Assembly (NCBI RefSeq): GCF_900109135.1 | Contig: NZ_FNYT01000021.1 | Span: forward strand, 1 to 55,853 | Direction: 5' to 3' | Length of the DNA: 55,853 bases | Source of the DNA: Trichococcus ilyis | Lineage (GTDB): Bacteria > Bacillota > Bacilli > Lactobacillales > Aerococcaceae | Part shown: positions 8,653-16,542 of the stretch, piece after piece | How positions within the stretch are numbered: the first letter of the stretch is position 1 | Layout of the letters: every line of letters starts with the position of its first letter | Made by a program: the position numbers and the translations under genes | The notes under the pieces: generated by a model | The model's database searches: none | What the model saw: only the letters and a program-made list of their open reading frames with translations | Told to the model about the DNA's origin: nothing

Positions 8653-9411
8653 TCAGGGCTGACGGTTGTTGGCGATGAATGCGGTGATGGCCTCGACCGT
8701 CTGCTGTTGCTGCTGATCGGCTGACAGCGTAGCTGCTCCGTCCCCCGCTTGCGGACCGTAATCGCCGAATTGGCCATGATTGCCGCCGACAAGTTCGACT
8801 TCTGTGTAGTCATCCGGCAGCTTAGCTTGCGCTTCTTGATAGCTTGCGCGGTTCAGGACCGCATCCTCCGAACCGTAGATGGAGAGGACCGGAAACGGCG
8901 CATCGGTCAAATCTCCCGAGGGATAGGATGCCAGCAAAATCAGGCCGGCGACTTCCTCAGATTGGTCGGCCGCAAAACTGGAGGCCATGACGCCTCCCAA
9001 GGAATGCCCGGCCAGATACCAATCCTCGATATCATTTTCTTGTACCATGATCGTTTCGGCTGCATCCGCATCAAAGACCGCCAAATGGAACGGCATCTTG
9101 GCGACGACGACCAACAGTTCTTCTTCAGCCAACTGCCGAAGCAAAGGCGCATAGGCTTCCGCTTCCACTTTTCCGCCCGGATAAAAGATGACGCCTGCCT
9201 CCGGCTCTGCTCCATTCGGTTCAAAAGTGATCGCCTTGGCCGTCTCGGTGATGGTGACCGATCCATCCGACCGCAGCGCTTTGATCGCAGCCGCCGTCGC
9301 TTGATAATAGTCATTTATGTACCAAAAGAATGCTCCTGCAGCAATCACGATCATTACGGCCAATCCGATCAGCAACTTACGGAGCCAACTGGATTTCCTG
9401 TTTTTTTCCAT
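8653..9411 (-). CDS. Membrane-anchored alpha/beta hydrolase
   Basis: The 252-residue product has one N-terminal transmembrane segment (residues about 10-30, LLIGLAVMIVIAAGAFFWYI) and then an alpha/beta hydrolase domain. The nucleophile elbow is GHSLGG near residue 132, an aspartate follows in YGSEDAV, and a histidine in GGNHGQFG near the end, together a full catalytic triad. It is similar to the DUF/YqiA-like hydrolases found anchored outside the membrane. The substrate is unknown. A good AGGAGGAAGG site precedes the ATG at 9411. It is divergent from the AlkD-like gene, with a 110-base shared upstream region. Confidence 0.85.
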   Translation of the reverse strand: MEKNRKSSWLRKLLIGLAVMIVIAAGAFFWYINDYYQATAAAIKALRSDGSVTITETAKAITFEPNGAEPEAGVIFYPGGKVEAEAYAPLLRQLAEEELLVVVAKMPFHLAVFDADAAETIMVQENDIEDWYLAGHSLGGVMASSFAADQSEEVAGLILLASYPSGDLTDAPFPVLSIYGSEDAVLNRASYQEAQAKLPDDYTEVELVGGNHGQFGDYGPQAGDGAATLSADQQQQQTVEAITAFIANNRQP

Positions 9412-9520
9412 AGTATCCTTCCTCCTGTGATCATGATTGCACTTTTTCCGAAACTGATCTAAAGTGATCATGATGAGTGACTTGTGAGTCGCATCCACCT
9501 CAGAAAGGCAGGTAGACACA

Positions 9521-10177
9521 ATGTGGTATGATGGCATTTTTGAATCTTTGCTGGCGTTGCGCGATGAAGAACGCGCCCCCCAGATGTCGGCCTATATGCG
9601 GAACCAATTCCCTTTCCTAGGAATCGCAACAGGTCCGCGGAAAGCGGCCTATAAAAAATTTCTTTCCGCCGCAAAAAAAGAAAAACGCGTCGACTTCGAT
9701 TTTGTCGATCAATGCTTTGAGAGAAACGAACGCGAATTCCAGTACGCCGGTGTCGACTATCTGCTGGCGATCCAGGACTGCCTCGGTCCGGAAGACTTGC
9801 CGAAACTGAAGCAATACATCCAAACAAAATCTTGGTGGGACACCGTCGACGGCCTGGACGGAGTGGTCGGATCGATCATCCAGCGCTATCCGGAATGCAA
9901 ACCGATCCTGTTGGAATGGAGCGTGGCCGATGATATCTGGCTGCGGCGCGTCGCCATCGACCATCAGCTCGGCTTCAAAGACAAGACCGACACCGCGTTG
10001 CTGGCGGAAATCATCCGCAACAACCTCAACCAAAAGGAATTCTTCATCAACAAAGCGATCGGCTGGAGCCTGCGCGATTTCAGCAAAACCGATCCCGACT
10101 GGGTGCGCGCCTTCATTTCCGCGCATAAGGAGGATCTTTCCAACCTGAGCATCCGTGAAGGCGGCAAGTATGTCTGA
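9521..10177 (+). CDS. DNA alkylation repair protein, AlkD-like
   Basis: The 218-residue, largely helical protein matches the AlkD/AlkC HEAT-like glycosylase family. Diagnostic stretches are SWWDTVDGLD near residue 108, WLRRVAIDHQL near 141 with the conserved aspartate following, and FINKAIGWSLRDFSKTDPDW near 180. Members remove positively charged alkylated bases such as 3-methyladenine and 7-methylguanine. Length is typical. The ribosome binding site is weak (GGCAGG). It stands alone on the plus strand between two minus-strand genes, and its end lies only 12 bases from the stop of the reductase gene. Confidence 0.9.
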   Translation: MWYDGIFESLLALRDEERAPQMSAYMRNQFPFLGIATGPRKAAYKKFLSAAKKEKRVDFDFVDQCFERNEREFQYAGVDYLLAIQDCLGPEDLPKLKQYIQTKSWWDTVDGLDGVVGSIIQRYPECKPILLEWSVADDIWLRRVAIDHQLGFKDKTDTALLAEIIRNNLNQKEFFINKAIGWSLRDFSKTDPDWVRAFISAHKEDLSNLSIREGGKYV

Positions 10178-10189
10178 ACCGGAAAGTTG

Positions 10190-10726
10190 TTATCCGTTGA
10201 TTGGCTCGTAGGTGAGCTGCACCAACCCGGAATCAAAAGTGGCTGCGTCAACTAATTTCAAAGGCAGCTCTTTTTGACTTTCCTTGAACAGGCTGATCCC
10301 TTCGCCGAGCAGTATCGGGATGAGGGATACGGTATAGCTGTCGATCAGCCCTTTTTTGCGGAAAAGGTCGATTGCTTCGGAACCGCCATCGATAAAAATA
10401 TCCTTGCCGGGCTTGCGCCGGATCTGATCCAGCAAGCCTTCGATCGGTCCGCTGTAAAAATGGACCTGACCATCAGGAGCGCGTTCGGTTCGGGTCAGAA
10501 CATAGCAGTCCCTCTCTGCATGCGGGAATCCGCCGCCGAAAGACAACACCTTTTCGTAGGTTTTCCGCCCCATGATGACCGTGTCGATCGTTTTGATGAA
10601 AGCGGCATAACCGTAATCTTCATCGGGTCTGGCGACACTTTCGAGCCAATCGAGATTGCCGTCCGAGTGTGCGATGTAGCCGTCCAGGCTGACTGCGATA
10701 TAAACTTTGACGTTTCTCTTTTCCAT
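10190..10726 (-). CDS. Dihydrofolate reductase family protein (RibD C-terminal-like)
   Basis: The 178-residue product opens with VKVYIAVSLDGYIAHSDGNLDW, the signature of the RibD_C/YyaP-YwjB group. It also has TVIMGRKTYEKVLSF near residue 50 and IFIDGGSEAIDLF near 120, the NADPH-binding parts of the fold. These are bacterial reductases related to DHFR with undefined substrates. The start ATG has AAAGGGGTGAG upstream. It converges with the AlkD-like gene. No partner for riboflavin synthesis is nearby, so a role in that pathway is not supported. Confidence 0.85.
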   Translation of the reverse strand: MEKRNVKVYIAVSLDGYIAHSDGNLDWLESVARPDEDYGYAAFIKTIDTVIMGRKTYEKVLSFGGGFPHAERDCYVLTRTERAPDGQVHFYSGPIEGLLDQIRRKPGKDIFIDGGSEAIDLFRKKGLIDSYTVSLIPILLGEGISLFKESQKELPLKLVDAATFDSGLVQLTYEPING

Positions 10727-10823
10727 CTGCTCACCCCTTTGACTTGTCTACCCCATACAATCAACTATACGCTTGGTTGACAATCAAAGAAAGCATTTTT
10801 CATCCAGAAAATGAGAATACCGC

Positions 10824-10860
10824 AAAAAAAAAGACGATTCTGTGCGAATCGCCTTTTTTT
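10824..10860. terminator. Terminator hairpin behind barstar gene
   Basis: GACGATTC and GAATCGCC pair over TGTGC and are flanked by A-runs on one side and T-runs on the other, so the hairpin can act on both strands. On the minus strand it lies about 60 bases behind the barstar stop codon. The remaining bases up to the reductase gene show no other feature. Confidence 0.65.
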
Positions 10861-10917
10861 GCGTGACAGCCTATTTATTTGTTGACATTCGAACATTACC
10901 CACTGCATTGCGTTGCT

Positions 10918-11202
10918 TCAACTTTGGATCGGATAGGCCAGGATCAACCGGATGGCGGAATTGGCTGCCGCAACTTCCTTCATCAGGCGGACCAAAGCTT
11001 CCCCGTAATCGCCGAGTTGTTTTGGCACCAGTTGAGGATGCTGCAGGATGATCATTTTCCCGGAGAAATCGGTCGTCAGACAATCCCACAAGGCATCGAG
11101 ATTGTTGCCGTAATATTCGGGGAGATGCAGTTTCCTTTTCAGATAAGCATGCGTCGCTTTCCGGTCGGTCATCTTTCTGCCGTCCAAACGGATGATTTCC
11201 AT
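10918..11202 (-). CDS. Barstar-family ribonuclease inhibitor
   Basis: The 94-residue product matches barstar: the IIRLDGRKMTDRKATHAYLKRKL N-terminal strand-helix, YYGNNLDALWDCLTT (the helix that plugs the barnase active site), and the C-terminal LILAYP strand. It binds and blocks the barnase-like enzyme encoded just upstream, inside the cell. I choose the ATG at 11202, seven bases after GGGGAGGGGG; a TTG two codons earlier overlaps the barnase stop codon. The tight coupling means toxin and inhibitor are translated from one message. Confidence 0.9.
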   Translation of the reverse strand: MEIIRLDGRKMTDRKATHAYLKRKLHLPEYYGNNLDALWDCLTTDFSGKMIILQHPQLVPKQLGDYGEALVRLMKEVAAANSAIRLILAYPIQS

Positions 11203-11204
11203 CT

Positions 11205-11771
11205 TCAATCCCCCTCCCCGTAAAGCTGCTCGAATGATTCGTAATGGTCGGCCGTGTAAAAGATCAGGCCGTCATCCGAATACACGATGCGTTCCGCCCC
11301 GCGGTAGCCGCCGTCATAATCGATGTCCGCCTCATAGTAGGTTCTGCCCGCTTTTTTCGGAAGCAAGCCTTCGCGGTTGCCGAAATAATCGCCGCCGATG
11401 GACATGCCGTCTGTCACTTCCCACAAGTTCCCTTCGGCATTGTCCCAGCCCAACGCCTCGGCTTCGTCCTTCGTCAAGTAGTTGGGCGGCAAGTCATGGA
11501 ACTGGTGGATGTAGGCCGCCACTTCGTCCTTCGTTGAATAGGGTTGCCCTTCAATGACACCACTGGCAGCTGCCGTTTCGGCTGATTCCTGCAATGGTGT
11601 TGCAGTTTCGATTGCTTCCTCCCCAGCGATCGGCTGGCTGCTGGAGGCGATGCTGATCGACGAATCAGGTGGTTGGTCTTCGAAAAGCGAGTCGACGCCG
11701 TTGACCCATACGGCCAAAATGATCGCCAATAAAGCGAACAAGCCTTTCAGGCCGCTCTTTAAATTTTTCAT
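11205..11771 (-). CDS. Barnase-type secreted ribonuclease
   Basis: The 188-residue product has an N-terminal hydrophobic segment (about residues 7-25) serving as signal or anchor. A Ser/Ala/Glu-rich linker follows, then a C-terminal barnase domain of about 110 residues. All catalytic positions of the family are seen: Glu in YYEADIDYDGG, Arg in GAERIVYS and His in TADHYESF. GWDN and GNLWEV also match. The enzyme cleaves RNA, probably after export. Translation starts at 11771 with AAAAGGGAG upstream. The barstar gene follows with only a few bases between. The linker between anchor and enzyme is longer than in secreted barnase. Confidence 0.92.
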   Translation of the reverse strand: MKNLKSGLKGLFALLAIILAVWVNGVDSLFEDQPPDSSISIASSSQPIAGEEAIETATPLQESAETAAASGVIEGQPYSTKDEVAAYIHQFHDLPPNYLTKDEAEALGWDNAEGNLWEVTDGMSIGGDYFGNREGLLPKKAGRTYYEADIDYDGGYRGAERIVYSDDGLIFYTADHYESFEQLYGEGD

Positions 11772-11840
11772 GGACAGATCTCCCTTTTGGTGAATGTGTT
11801 CCCCGACACGATACAAAACAAACGCCGGATTGTCCAGTAT

Positions 11841-12359
11841 TTACTTAAAGTTATCCGTTGTAATCCGCACCATGATTTCGTTATGCCGGAACGGCGGCGG
11901 CACGAACGGTGCATTGAATGACGCCAGCATATAGTTCGAAGCAGGCCGATACTTTTTCTGCTGAAGCCACAGCGCAAGCCTCTCGAGCATCTCGCCTTCT
12001 TTGCGGTCGTTCGAATAGCCGCCGTACTGGATGACCGCGAAGAGACCGCTGGCGAATTTTTTGACGCTCAGCACAGGACTGTTGGGCTGCGGAATATCCT
12101 CCCATTCCGCCTTCGGGACAACAAACGCCATCTTCGTGCGGTCATCCGAAAGTTCCTGGATCACCGGAACGGTCATGCTGATTTTACGGTTAGCCTGATT
12201 GTCATTTGAAATATAGCGGAACAAGGTACCGAATCCGCTGTCCACATCCGGATCAGCGGCATTGTCGTATTCCACAATGTAGAAATCCCGGTATTCCCGC
12301 AGTTCAAACGGCTCCTCAGACAGCAGTACCTTGTATTCCGGGCGTTCATATTTGGCCAT
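11841..12359 (-). CDS. SOUL family heme-binding protein
   Basis: The 172-residue product matches the SOUL/HBP family: YKVLLSEEPFELREYRDFYIVEY at the N-terminus, GFGTLFRYI near 42, ISMTVPVI near 60, MAFVVPKAEW near 78, and GGYSND near 113. The family binds heme or other tetrapyrroles in animals and plants. In bacteria the role is not settled. No signal peptide is present. It is transcribed toward the barnase gene and 70 bases upstream of it. The start ATG is preceded by GAAGGAA. Confidence 0.85.
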   Translation of the reverse strand: MAKYERPEYKVLLSEEPFELREYRDFYIVEYDNAADPDVDSGFGTLFRYISNDNQANRKISMTVPVIQELSDDRTKMAFVVPKAEWEDIPQPNSPVLSVKKFASGLFAVIQYGGYSNDRKEGEMLERLALWLQQKKYRPASNYMLASFNAPFVPPPFRHNEIMVRITTDNFK

Positions 12360-12568
12360 GATTTCCTTCCTCCATTCATTGCGTTCGATTTGATGCCGGC
12401 AAAAAAATACGAGTCCACCTTCTAGCTGAATTTTACCATGATTTTCTTTTTTCCCGAAAAGATAGGCTGACTGACTGGTTTGGGGCTTGTGCTATCCGCC
12501 AACAACTGATATAAATAAATTATAGACAAATGAGAGCGATACCAAAAAGGGGATTGGGGGCGGAAGCC

Positions 12569-13804
12569 ATGCTGAAAAGTTTTTCGTTGCAGGAAAAAAG
12601 TTGGATCATGTATGATTGGGCCAATTCCGCCTATTCCGTCATCATCTCCTCGGTCATTCTGCCGCTTTTTTATAAATCGATCACGACCGGTGAAGGCATC
12701 GCCCCGAACTTGGCCGATTCCTATTGGGGCTATGCGACCTCGGCTGCAACATTGGCAATTGCTGTCTCCGCCCCGCTGCTCGGGACAGTCGGGGATTTCC
12801 CGAAATGGAAAATGCGGCTGTTCAAAAGTTTTTTCTTGCTGGGTGCAGTCGCTACCGCAGCGCTCAGCTTTACGGATGATTGGCGCTGGCTGTTGGCTCT
12901 GTATATGCTGACGACAATCGGTTTTTCGGGGGCCAATATCTTCTATGACGCTTTTTTGGTGGACGTTGCAACAGAAGAACGGATGGATCGCGTCTCCACT
13001 TACGGATTTGCGATGGGCTATATCGGAGGCAGTACGATTCCGTTCGTGCTTTCGATTCTCCTGATCATGTTCGGCGAGCGGATCGGCATTCCGCGGACGA
13101 CTGCCGTCAAAATATCCTTCCTGTTCACGGCTTTTTGGTGGATCGCCTTCACGATTCCGATGCTGCGCAACGTCAAACAACGCTATTTCGTACCGGCCAG
13201 TGACCATATCATCCACGACAGTTTCGCCCGGCTTTACCAGACGCTGCACCAGATCCGCAGCCACAAAAAGATGTTCCTGTTCCTGATTGCTTATTTCTTT
13301 TATATCGACGGCCTGAACACAATCATCCACATGGCTGCCGTCTTCGGCGACAGCATCGGGATTGTGTCCGACATGCTGATGATCGCTGTACTGGTGATTC
13401 CGATCCTGTCCTTTCCGTTCACGATCCTTTACGGAAAACTGGCCAAGCGCTTCGGCAGCAAAAAGATGATTTTGGTGGGCATCATCATTTATCTGTTTGC
13501 TTGTCTGTTGGCTTTTCGGATGACCACAGCCGTGGAATTTTGGATCCTCGCTACTTTGGTGGCGACTTCGCAGGGCGGCATCCAAGCGCTGTCCCGCTCG
13601 TACTTCGCCAAACTGGTTCCGAAAGAGCATTCCAATGAATATTTCGGTTTTTACAACATCCTCGGCAAGTTCGCCGCCATTATGGGTCCGGCCCTCTATG
13701 CGCTTACGAGCCAATTGACCGGCGACTCGCGCAACGGGCTTGCCAGCATTTCCCTCCTCTTCATCATCGGCGGCGTGCTGATGATGCGGACGGAGGAAAA
13801 TTGA
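12569..13804 (+). CDS. MFS transporter, UMF1/Atg22-like
   Basis: The 412-residue product has about twelve membrane segments and opens with SWIMYDWANSAYSVIISSVILPLFY, the signature of the UMF1/Atg22-like family. GYIGG and SRSYFAKLVPKEHSNEYFGFYN near residue 350 are also typical. Relatives export amino acids or other small metabolites; the substrate here is unknown. I place the start at 12569, with GGGGGCGG upstream. An earlier ATG at 12530 lacks a binding site. The gene stands alone, divergent from the SOUL gene, and ends at its own terminator. Confidence 0.9.
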   Translation: MLKSFSLQEKSWIMYDWANSAYSVIISSVILPLFYKSITTGEGIAPNLADSYWGYATSAATLAIAVSAPLLGTVGDFPKWKMRLFKSFFLLGAVATAALSFTDDWRWLLALYMLTTIGFSGANIFYDAFLVDVATEERMDRVSTYGFAMGYIGGSTIPFVLSILLIMFGERIGIPRTTAVKISFLFTAFWWIAFTIPMLRNVKQRYFVPASDHIIHDSFARLYQTLHQIRSHKKMFLFLIAYFFYIDGLNTIIHMAAVFGDSIGIVSDMLMIAVLVIPILSFPFTILYGKLAKRFGSKKMILVGIIIYLFACLLAFRMTTAVEFWILATLVATSQGGIQALSRSYFAKLVPKEHSNEYFGFYNILGKFAAIMGPALYALTSQLTGDSRNGLASISLLFIIGGVLMMRTEEN

Positions 13805-13812
13805 ATCATCCC

Positions 13813-13846
13813 AAAAAGGCTGACTCCACAAGGGATCAGCCTTTTT
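13813..13846 (+). terminator. Terminator of the MFS transporter gene
   Basis: AAAAAGGCTGA pairs with TCAGCCTTTTT over a 12-base loop, ten bases behind the stop codon; the T-run follows on the plus strand. Confidence 0.88.
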
Positions 13847-14032
13847 GACGTTGAAGGAATTTATAAAATATTTTGAATCCGAAAGTGCATCTAAAAATGA
13901 TGGCTAGCTTCACGGGTTAGCCCTTCGGAAATTAGATAAATCTGACCCATTGCGCTCTACGATGCTCATCTAAGGCCCGATTTCCTAAATTTCTTTCTGG
14001 GTTGAACGAACCCGTTCAGCTTTTCTAATTGT
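13847..14032. other. Non-coding gap with two further hairpins
   Basis: Between the MFS terminator and the stop of the HemN-like gene no credible reading frame exists. GGCTA and TTAGCC pair at about 13903-13923. A longer imperfect hairpin pairs AAATTAGATAAATC with GATTTCCTAAATTT at about 13930-13992; its loop contains GCGCTCTAC, a word shared with the repeat family at 5.4 and 41.5 kb. It may be a decayed member of that family or the terminator of the minus-strand radical SAM run. Confidence 0.4.
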
Positions 14033-15286
14033 CTATTTCAGGATGATTTTTTCAGGGAAGGGCTGTAGCCTGGAGATGTGCCACATTTTGTCGATGTAGG
14101 CAGTCGTGTACGCCTGTTCGACACCATGGAAGAGTAAAGCGGCTTTGTCGGTCAGCTCGTAGACGCGCCCTTTTTTCTTGAGATAACCCGATTTTGTCGC
14201 CAAGAACAGTTCCAGTCCGAACATCCTCTTCAGGGGGATCCCGATGAGTTCCTCGAATCGGTCCGCGTCGATCCTCATGGCATAGGCACTCCAGAACAGG
14301 TAATAGACCGCCCGCTGCCTTTTTGTGAACCGGAGCGTCAAGGACGTCGGCAAGTTGCCCGATCCGATACGCTCGATGTAGGCGGGGATGGAAAACGTAT
14401 TGATCTTGAAGGCATCCTTCAGCAGTGTGGTGGCGGAAACACCGAACCCCAGGAAGGCATCCCGCGTGACCGAAGAATATTTTTCGGTGTGCCGCTGCGC
14501 GAACGTCCAGACCGATGTCCGCTCGATGCCTTCTTTCCGGCAGTATTCCGTCAGATGCTCCAGCATCTCGCGCTTCACTGCTTCGCTCATCGGTTTGTAG
14601 GCATTGTCGGCGAAAGTGAAGTCGATGAACGGATAAGTCGAAACTTGCGTGGCGCCACTGGCGAAAGCCGTATGGATATCGCTCGCCAGAATCGCGTCGG
14701 TCTGGCCGGGAATGGCAAAAATCAAGTCCACATCGATGACCTCGAAGCCGGAACTTCTCACCAAACCGATCTTTTCGACAAAAGCGTCGTTCCTCCTGCC
14801 GATTTTCCGCAGGCACTCTTCCTGGAAAGATTGGATGCCGATGCTCAGCATCGTCACCCCGGCTTCCTTCAGCTTCTCCAGATTCCTTTCCGTGATGTCG
14901 CTGGGGTGGAGCTCGACGCCGATTCCGCCCGTGATGTCGAAGTACTCCTTCAGCTTCGCGATGATGTCCTTCAGATCGTCCAGCATCATGGCCGGCGTCC
15001 CGCCGCCGAAATACAAGCTCGTCGCCTTCTTTTTGCCGGACATCCCCTTGCAGACCAAATCGATTTCCTTCAGGAGAGCGATCTTATAGGCATCGGCCTG
15101 CGGCTTGTTGTGGACCACCTTGCAATAGGGGCAGAAACTGCACAAGGAACGGCAGAACGGGATATGCACATACAGCCCCAAATCATCCAGTTTTTCGAAA
15201 TCCAACGTGTTCTCGTAGGTGCCTTCAAAAACGAAAGGCTTGAATGAGCGGGTCAGGTATACCCGCAGCAATGATGTCCAGTTCAT
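14033..15286 (-). CDS. HemN/HemW-like radical SAM protein
   Basis: The 417-residue product has the radical SAM cluster motif CRSLCSFC near residue 45 (CxxxCxxC) followed by PYC. YFGGGTP near 92, ELHPSDIT near 126, and IGIQSFQEECLRKIGR near 148 are the hallmarks of the coproporphyrinogen oxidase-like HemN/HemW family. HemW proteins are heme chaperones; HemN is an oxygen-independent coproporphyrinogen oxidase. The extra CPYC cysteine fits HemN-type proteins, but the rest is divergent, so the substrate is not assigned. The start is 12 bases behind the stop of another radical SAM gene, with TAGGAGGTG, so the two are translated together. Confidence 0.85.
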   Translation of the reverse strand: MNWTSLLRVYLTRSFKPFVFEGTYENTLDFEKLDDLGLYVHIPFCRSLCSFCPYCKVVHNKPQADAYKIALLKEIDLVCKGMSGKKKATSLYFGGGTPAMMLDDLKDIIAKLKEYFDITGGIGVELHPSDITERNLEKLKEAGVTMLSIGIQSFQEECLRKIGRRNDAFVEKIGLVRSSGFEVIDVDLIFAIPGQTDAILASDIHTAFASGATQVSTYPFIDFTFADNAYKPMSEAVKREMLEHLTEYCRKEGIERTSVWTFAQRHTEKYSSVTRDAFLGFGVSATTLLKDAFKINTFSIPAYIERIGSGNLPTSLTLRFTKRQRAVYYLFWSAYAMRIDADRFEELIGIPLKRMFGLELFLATKSGYLKKKGRVYELTDKAALLFHGVEQAYTTAYIDKMWHISRLQPFPEKIILK

Positions 15287-15297
15287 GATTTCACCTC

Positions 15298-16200
15298 CTA
15301 GATGTATTTCAGATAGGTCCTGAGCAGATCCCAGGTCACCTTCAGGTTGCCTTTGAAAAGGAGCGAAAATTCAGCGGCGAAAAAGAAGCCGCACTCCGCG
15401 CAGAGCCCTTCGATGCCGATGCAGCGACCGCACACCCATTTCCCCCCGTTTTCCACGACAACGCACTGGTAGCACGGCGTCGGAAAGGTATTGTCCACGA
15501 TGTACGGCAATGCGCTTTTCAGATTCAGGATCGGATAGCCCGCATCGATCAGCTGCGCGATTTTATCGGCGCAGACCTGCTTGTCGGCTCGGCTGAGTTT
15601 GAGCTGCTCCGTCCCGGGATAGGGCGTGTGGAAGTTGAAGGAAACGGCCTTGACGTTTTTCGTGCGCACGGCCGTTTCGCAGACTGCTTTGATGTCTCCC
15701 TTATTGATTTGATTGATCGCCATATAGAGGCAGACATTCTCCTTGGAAGCCTGCTCGATATTGGCGAGGATGCGGTCGTAGGTTTCTCCCCTGATTGCGT
15801 TGTGCTTCTCTTTGCCGCCGTCAAGGCTCACCATCACCAGATCCGCTTCCGGCAGATCCACCTGCAGCGTGCCGTTGGTGACCACGTTCACGAGCAAAAA
15901 GCCGATCTGCTTCGCTTCGATGACCAGGTCCCGCAGCGTCCGGCCTTGATTGCGCCAGAGGAACGGTTCGCCTCCGTAGAAAAAGAGGATCCTGACGCCT
16001 TCCGTGTACAGCCCTTGCATCTCGGCCCGGATCTGCGCATAGGGGTAGATGATCGAAGTGATGTTGCTGACGGCACAGTGTTTGCAGGCCAGATTGCACT
16101 TGTCGGTCAGGATGATGGAGCCCACCAGCGGCCGTTTCCTTTTTAACAAAATCGTCGTGGCGCCAACATACGCCAACTGCAGCAATGAACGCAGTTCCAT
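15298..16200 (-). CDS. Radical SAM protein with C-terminal cysteine cluster
   Basis: The 300-residue product carries CNLACKHC near residue 35, the CxxxCxxC motif that holds the [4Fe-4S] cluster and S-adenosylmethionine. FFYGGEPFLWR follows near 73 and VNVVTNGTL near 104. The C-terminal part has seven cysteines in a CYQC, CGRC and GLCAEC arrangement (residues about 242-270), suggesting an auxiliary iron-sulfur cluster of SPASM or related type. The substrate is unknown. The start ATG follows GGGAGGGG. It belongs to a run with the HemN-like gene downstream and SHOCT and P-type ATPase genes upstream. Confidence 0.8.
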   Translation of the reverse strand: MELRSLLQLAYVGATTILLKRKRPLVGSIILTDKCNLACKHCAVSNITSIIYPYAQIRAEMQGLYTEGVRILFFYGGEPFLWRNQGRTLRDLVIEAKQIGFLLVNVVTNGTLQVDLPEADLVMVSLDGGKEKHNAIRGETYDRILANIEQASKENVCLYMAINQINKGDIKAVCETAVRTKNVKAVSFNFHTPYPGTEQLKLSRADKQVCADKIAQLIDAGYPILNLKSALPYIVDNTFPTPCYQCVVVENGGKWVCGRCIGIEGLCAECGFFFAAEFSLLFKGNLKVTWDLLRTYLKYI

Positions 16201-16228
16201 CTTTCATCCCCTCCCGCTTCAAGATTTG

Positions 16229-16492
16229 TCAAGACAGGAGATCCTCTTTCTTCTTTTTGAATTCCTCGCCATCGATTTCCCCGCGCGCATACCTTTCGCG
16301 GAGGATCTTCAGCGCCGTATCTTCCTCCGGTTTGGGCAGAGTTGGCCTATCGGCGAAATATATTTTGAAGAGCTTGACCGCGAAAATGATGACAACACCC
16401 CAGAAGATCAGGTACATAGCCATCGACAACAAGCCGATCCACCACTGCCCTTCCGCCAAAAATTCGCTTACTGATCCATAAAAAGGATGCAT
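16229..16492 (-). CDS. Small membrane protein with SHOCT domain
   Basis: The 87-residue product has one membrane helix (about residues 17-43) and a C-terminal SHOCT domain (ALKILRERYARGEIDGEEFKKKKEDL, of which RYARGEID is the core). SHOCT is a short oligomerisation motif often found on small membrane proteins near transporters. It lies 50 bases behind the P-type ATPase stop and 28 bases before the radical SAM gene, with AGGTGGGAG before its ATG. A partner role with the ATPase or radical SAM proteins is inferred from order only. Confidence 0.8.
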   Translation of the reverse strand: MHPFYGSVSEFLAEGQWWIGLLSMAMYLIFWGVVIIFAVKLFKIYFADRPTLPKPEEDTALKILRERYARGEIDGEEFKKKKEDLLS

Positions 16493-16542
16493 GATACTCC
16501 CACCTTTACAAGTACTGTTTCATTCCAGTGTCGACATTCAAG

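Noticed and set aside
12422-13831. A 469-codon minus-strand frame opposite the MFS transporter gene
   Set aside because: It is His, Gln and Asp rich without hydrophobic pattern, a shadow of the membrane protein coded on the other strand.
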